A stretch of DNA of 26,351 nucleotides from a virus. The notes beneath the pieces were generated by a model that searched no databases, was not told where the DNA came from, and saw only the letters and a program-made list of their open reading frames with translations. Both the position numbers and the translations under genes were made by a program. The stretch is from positions 1-26,351 of IMG/VR virus record IMGVR_UViG_3300023297_000079; one strand, written 5' to 3'. Shown in pieces: positions 23,641-26,351 of the stretch (the stretch's first letter is position 1; every line of letters begins with the position of its first letter).

Positions 23641-24414
23641 TTAATTTGCTACTGGTGAAACCATTTGCCAATTTGAGCCATCCCAGACGCATACCACAAT
23701 AGAACCTGCCTCAATATCATTTGACGTTAATACAGTATCATGTTGTTTAAGTATTGCATCCAGGTCACCAACGCTTGTAATTTCTAAAGTAGCTCCGTCT
23801 GTATTGGCTGTATTGGCTAAAAACGTAACCTGTAATCCTGCCACTAATGCTGTAATCCCTGGGATGTCTATTTCGTAGTCATCATTCCCCTGTGCATCTG
23901 CAGCAAAATTAACAACACCATCAACATATATCCTTGTATTTATCTGTAATGTATTAATATCTGCTGTATTTAATGTAAGATCAGCGACATCTGCAGTTGC
24001 AGTAGTATCAACAACTCCTGTTGGACTTACAGATAATACAGGTGCGGTTGGTGAAGCATAACTCTCTATTGTCAGGGTGTCTTTTATGATAACTTCAACG
24101 CCTCCAAATGCTCCATCAATTCGTATGCCTTCTTTGCCTCCTGCAGTTATATTAAATATATCTGCTCCGGTTGTGTATACCCCTGTATTGGGATCTGTCA
24201 ATAGGCTAATGCTAGGCAACAATACAGTACCATCCCCAAACAATACTGTGTTAAAGAAGTTTCCGATGCTTATACCACTCGTAGTTGCCGTTTGATCAAT
24301 AATAAGCAGATCAGTAGCCACCGTCGTAGTAGCCCTGGTAAGATCCTCAATCTTCTGTCCACTTACCACCAATGTGCCTGCTATTAATATTAGTAATAAA
24401 ATTAATTTTTTCAT
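23641..24414 (-). CDS. Exported fibre-like phage protein
   Basis: This 257-residue protein has a strong signal peptide (MKKLILLLILIAGTLVVSGQ). The body resembles tail-fibre or baseplate-type proteins: ATDLLIIDQTATTSGISIGN, DPNTGVYTTGADIFNITAGG, repeated TADVADLTLNTADINTL, and a C-terminal SIVVCVWDGSNWQMVSP common at the ends of phage fibre proteins. A signal peptide on such a protein is odd, because virion proteins normally assemble in the cytoplasm. It lies just before the LamG gene and may be a surface partner of it. Confidence 0.7.
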   Translation of the reverse strand: MKKLILLLILIAGTLVVSGQKIEDLTRATTTVATDLLIIDQTATTSGISIGNFFNTVLFGDGTVLLPSISLLTDPNTGVYTTGADIFNITAGGKEGIRIDGAFGGVEVIIKDTLTIESYASPTAPVLSVSPTGVVDTTATADVADLTLNTADINTLQINTRIYVDGVVNFAADAQGNDDYEIDIPGITALVAGLQVTFLANTANTDGATLEITSVGDLDAILKQHDTVLTSNDIEAGSIVVCVWDGSNWQMVSPVAN

Positions 24415-24423
24415 ATCATTTCC

Positions 24424-24582
24424 TTATTTCGTTAAAATAAATTTCCCATCCTTGGTTAATATCGGTATCCCACCTTTAGTCAATATTGCATCTCCAGGCA
24501 CTCCGTGTGGATTGATAACCGTAGTCACCGCATCACTAATTACATTCCTGGTTACATTCTTTATTAACGGTCTGCGTTTCAT
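24424..24582 (-). CDS. Small basic protein with ILTK repeats (52 residues)
   Basis: This frame starts MKRRPLIKNVTRN and ends with three related pieces: AILTKGG, PILTKDG and FILTK. It overlaps the upstream stop (TGATG) and stops just before the fibre-like gene. The repeat style resembles short linker or fibre-tip proteins, but no function is recognised. It would have been missed by a 60-residue cut-off. Confidence 0.65.
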   Translation of the reverse strand: MKRRPLIKNVTRNVISDAVTTVINPHGVPGDAILTKGGIPILTKDGKFILTK

Positions 24583-24956
24583 CACCAATCAAATCCAAAA
24601 GTAAATTCTCCTGAAGTATAATTCTGATCTGCTGCTCCGCTTGAAGCATCTGACTTCACACCAGCTCTCCACGTTACTCCTGCTGCCCCGCCTTCCAATA
24701 CTTTCCTACAAACATCAGTATATACATCATAATCAGTCCAGTCATCGTCACCAGGACATTTAAACTGCAATGTTATTCGCATTGATCCTGCCCCTCCGGC
24801 AGAACTAATATCAGTATCCCGAATGGAAAAGAATATATACTCCCTTCCTTTTAGTTGACGAATACCTACTGCGTTAGTAAAATACCCATCACCAGCCGGT
24901 TCTTGATGAACCGTTGCATATTCATAATAATCATCTGTTGCTCTACTATTTGCCAT
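24582..24956 (-). CDS. Hypothetical phage structural-like protein
   Basis: This 124-residue protein has a beta-rich pattern (EYATVHQEPAGDGYFTNAVG, EYIFFSIRDTD, MRITLQFKCPGDDDWTDYD) and ends in TFGFDW. The P-G-D-D-D-W segment resembles loops of virion surface proteins. No family is recognised. It ends in a TGATG overlap with the 52-residue gene. Confidence 0.65.
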   Translation of the reverse strand: MANSRATDDYYEYATVHQEPAGDGYFTNAVGIRQLKGREYIFFSIRDTDISSAGGAGSMRITLQFKCPGDDDWTDYDVYTDVCRKVLEGGAAGVTWRAGVKSDASSGAADQNYTSGEFTFGFDW

Positions 24957-24976
24957 TTGTTTATTATTTTATTAAT

Positions 24977-25156
24977 TTACATTTCCCATTCTAGCTCTTT
25001 ATTGCTTGGATAATAATAACCTGTACCCGTTGGTGGCGGTAATGAATAATTTATAAACCCCGCAGTACTTATATCTTCATTAAAATAGTACTGAGTACCA
25101 CAACTCCAACATTTTAATCCTGCATCTAATGGATGTCCACATTTTATACAATTCAT
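24977..25156 (-). CDS. Zinc-ribbon small protein (59 residues)
   Basis: The frame begins MNCIKCGHPLDAGLKCWSCG, giving two C-x-x-C pairs (Cys3/6, Cys16/19), a compact zinc ribbon. The remainder is Tyr/Pro/Gly rich (LPPPTGTGYYYPSN). It overlaps the upstream gene by 4 bases (ATGA). Such proteins may bind nucleic acid or join protein partners; no specific role is assigned. Confidence 0.75.
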   Translation of the reverse strand: MNCIKCGHPLDAGLKCWSCGTQYYFNEDISTAGFINYSLPPPTGTGYYYPSNKELEWEM

Positions 25157-25476
25157 ATCCTATTCCCCATAAATTTTTCGTATAACGTGCCAGTGTTATC
25201 AGTAATCTTTTTCTCCTCATCTAATTTTTTCAATACCGTCCGTATAATTTCCAAAGCAGTAATTCCGAAAGTGAAATCCTTTTCTCCGTTATCAGTCCAA
25301 TTGACTTGTCCTTCCCCTTTAGCATTTAAAGATTGAGTTATTCCAAACTCCTTATATTCCTTTTCACTAAATGATAGTTGGTCTTTCAAGCCTTTAATAA
25401 TCTTGTATTGTGAGAAATTATTTTCTGATGGTAAAATACTACCTAACATTACACGTTCTAATACATTTAATTTCAT
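25153..25476 (-). CDS. Conserved-looking hypothetical phage protein
   Basis: This 107-residue protein begins MKLNVLERVMLGSILPSENN and contains a helix SFSEKEYKEFGI followed by GQVNWTDNGEKDFTFG and ALEIIRTVLKKLDEEKKITD. I recognise this general pattern from hypothetical proteins of various phages (V-L-E-R-x-M-L, then G-Q-V-N-W) but not a function. The next gene overlaps it by 4 bases. Confidence 0.7.
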   Translation of the reverse strand: MKLNVLERVMLGSILPSENNFSQYKIIKGLKDQLSFSEKEYKEFGITQSLNAKGEGQVNWTDNGEKDFTFGITALEIIRTVLKKLDEEKKITDNTGTLYEKFMGNRI

Positions 25477-25518
25477 AATTGTAAAATTTTAAGTATGATT
25501 AACTAAAAATATATTTCA

Positions 25519-25908
25519 CTAAGTTACCAATGTATCAAATATCGGTATGTAATAAGGTGTTCCTGCTATATCAATTACAATATGCCCGTCGGCTCCCAAC
25601 CCTGCATCACTTGGAGATGTATCAGGATCAACATCATTTGCTGCTACACATCCTGCCAAGGCATCAAAATCAGCAAAGTTTGTAACACTCGCTGCAGCTG
25701 TTATTGATATTACATTAGTGGCCGCACCGGAAACCAACAAGCCGGTCGTTACTGTCCCTGAAATAGTAATAGCAGTCGCAACATCTCCATTATGGTCTAC
25801 TGCTACCGCTACTCCATTCGAAAACAGATCGGCTTTAAATAATGTAAATTGAGCTTCATTGGCATTTCCTTGAATCCCGTAAAGCTTTCTTGGTACTAAA
25901 CGTTTCAT
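25519..25908 (-). CDS. Hypothetical beta-rich protein, possibly structural
   Basis: This 129-residue protein opens MKRLVPRKLYGIQGNANEAQ then has many small residues and strands (AITISGTVTTGLLVSGAATN, VISITAAASVTNFADFDALA) and ends HIVIDIAGTPYYIPIFDTLV. It looks like a small virion protein such as a fibre or decoration part. No motif fixes a function. The 83-base gap upstream (25909-25990) holds no gene, is very AT-rich and could contain a promoter; I found no convincing promoter boxes. Confidence 0.65.
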   Translation of the reverse strand: MKRLVPRKLYGIQGNANEAQFTLFKADLFSNGVAVAVDHNGDVATAITISGTVTTGLLVSGAATNVISITAAASVTNFADFDALAGCVAANDVDPDTSPSDAGLGADGHIVIDIAGTPYYIPIFDTLVT

Positions 25909-25990
25909 CGTTTTAATCCTTTCTTTTTAAATTAATAACTCATTTCTAACTTTATTTGTAAACGATGTGTGATTAACACCTTATTATTCT

Positions 25991-26221
25991 TTATTTTTTA
26001 CCCTTCACAACTTGAGCCAATGTTTTAGTATTTGGAACTGTAATATTTATAATTATTTCACGTCCTCCCAAATCAACAAACTCTTTCCACATTGCTAATG
26101 GAACAGGTTCTAATTCTGTTACTCCAGTATTTTCTACTTCTCCTCTGTAACTAATACAATGTCCTTCTTGTTCCATTTTTTCAAGGTCTTTTCCTAATGC
26201 AATAAGGTCTTTTGCTTTCAT
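25991..26221 (-). CDS. Small hypothetical protein (76 residues)
   Basis: It begins MKAKDLIALGKDLEKMEQEG (a charged helix), continues through VPLAMWKEFVDLGGREIIIN and ends in a basic tail (VVKGKK). It is predicted soluble and small. No function is recognised. The upstream sequence shows no strong Shine-Dalgarno site. Confidence 0.65.
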   Translation of the reverse strand: MKAKDLIALGKDLEKMEQEGHCISYRGEVENTGVTELEPVPLAMWKEFVDLGGREIIINITVPNTKTLAQVVKGKK

Positions 26222-26256
26222 ATCTTTAATTTTTGTTTTGGTTAAACAATATTATA

Positions 26257-26351
26257 TTACTTACTTGTTCTGCGTCTTGCTGGAGGTGGGCTTGCTTGTC
26301 CTCTACCCCTCGGTAATGGAGTATGTCCGCCACGTCCTGCATTCCTTCTTG
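26257..26351 (-). CDS. C-terminal tail of a protein entering from the right edge
   Basis: One frame is open from the edge to a TAA at 26259-26257 and reads as a basic, Gly/Pro/Arg-rich tail (RRNAGRGGHTPLPRG, then PPPARRRTSK). This is plausible as the unstructured end of a phage protein. Another frame is open further, into the next gap, so the call is tentative. Confidence 0.4.
   Translation of the reverse strand, partial: RRNAGRGGHTPLPRGRGQASPPPARRRTSK

Noticed and set aside
25909-25990. Possible promoter in the AT-rich gap
   Set aside because: TTTACA occurs, but I could not match it with a correctly spaced -10 element or with the Bacteroidota -7 motif.
1-26351. CRISPR arrays, tRNA or rRNA genes, insertion sequences, integrase
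   Set aside because: No regular spaced repeats, no cloverleaf-like segments, no transposase or recombinase motifs were seen on either strand.

Overview
The window is part of the late (virion and lysis) gene block of a tailed phage with siphovirus-type tail genes. Every supported gene is on the minus strand, so transcription runs from the right edge (26351) to the left edge (1). Genes are tightly packed, with ATGA or TAATG stop/start overlaps at many junctions, and there is no gene-free stretch above 100 bases. The DNA is AT-rich. Two exported proteins have signal peptides that end in a Gln at the likely cleavage site (SGQ-K, QGQ-T), a style common in Bacteroidota, so a Bacteroidota host is my inference. 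Against that, several head and tail genes carry strong AGGAGG ribosome binding sites, which that phylum mostly does not use. No integrase, terminase, tRNA, CRISPR array or insertion sequence is visible, so lifestyle cannot be decided.

Layout in transcription order. (1) 26351-23641: small conserved-looking proteins, a 59-residue zinc-ribbon protein and an exported fibre-like protein. (2) 23634-22099: an exported protein with two tandem LamG-like domains and a C-terminal membrane anchor. (3) 22099-20672: a probable lysis cassette with two small spanin-like proteins, a one-TM protein, a two-TM holin candidate and an M15 peptidase endolysin. (4) 20668-14765: the head module, with a small TM peptide, portal, two small proteins (one resembling a cold-shock/OB fold), Mu F-like head protein, prohead protease fused to scaffold (with two internal start sites), decoration-like protein and major capsid protein. 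(5) 14723-5317: a roughly 9 kb island between the capsid gene and the head-completion genes. (6) 5317-1: head completion, tail terminator, tail tube, the tail-assembly chaperone pair joined by a programmed -1 frameshift, and a truncated tape measure gene.

The island is the most interesting part. In order it encodes a small phage protein, an MptE/DUF115-like protein, a zinc-type alcohol dehydrogenase, a single-chain thiamine-diphosphate E1 enzyme lacking the usual C-terminal domain, a short-chain dehydrogenase, a SAM methyltransferase, a 1259-residue protein built from two tandem methyltransferase plus GT9-like units and a C-terminal DXD glycosyltransferase, a sulfotransferase and a minimal APS kinase. 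APS kinase makes PAPS, the donor used by sulfotransferases, so these last two genes form a logical pair. Taken together the set looks like a late-expressed route to make, methylate, transfer and sulfate an unusual glycan, either on the virion or on the host surface. The enzyme classes are supported by motifs; the joint pathway is inference.
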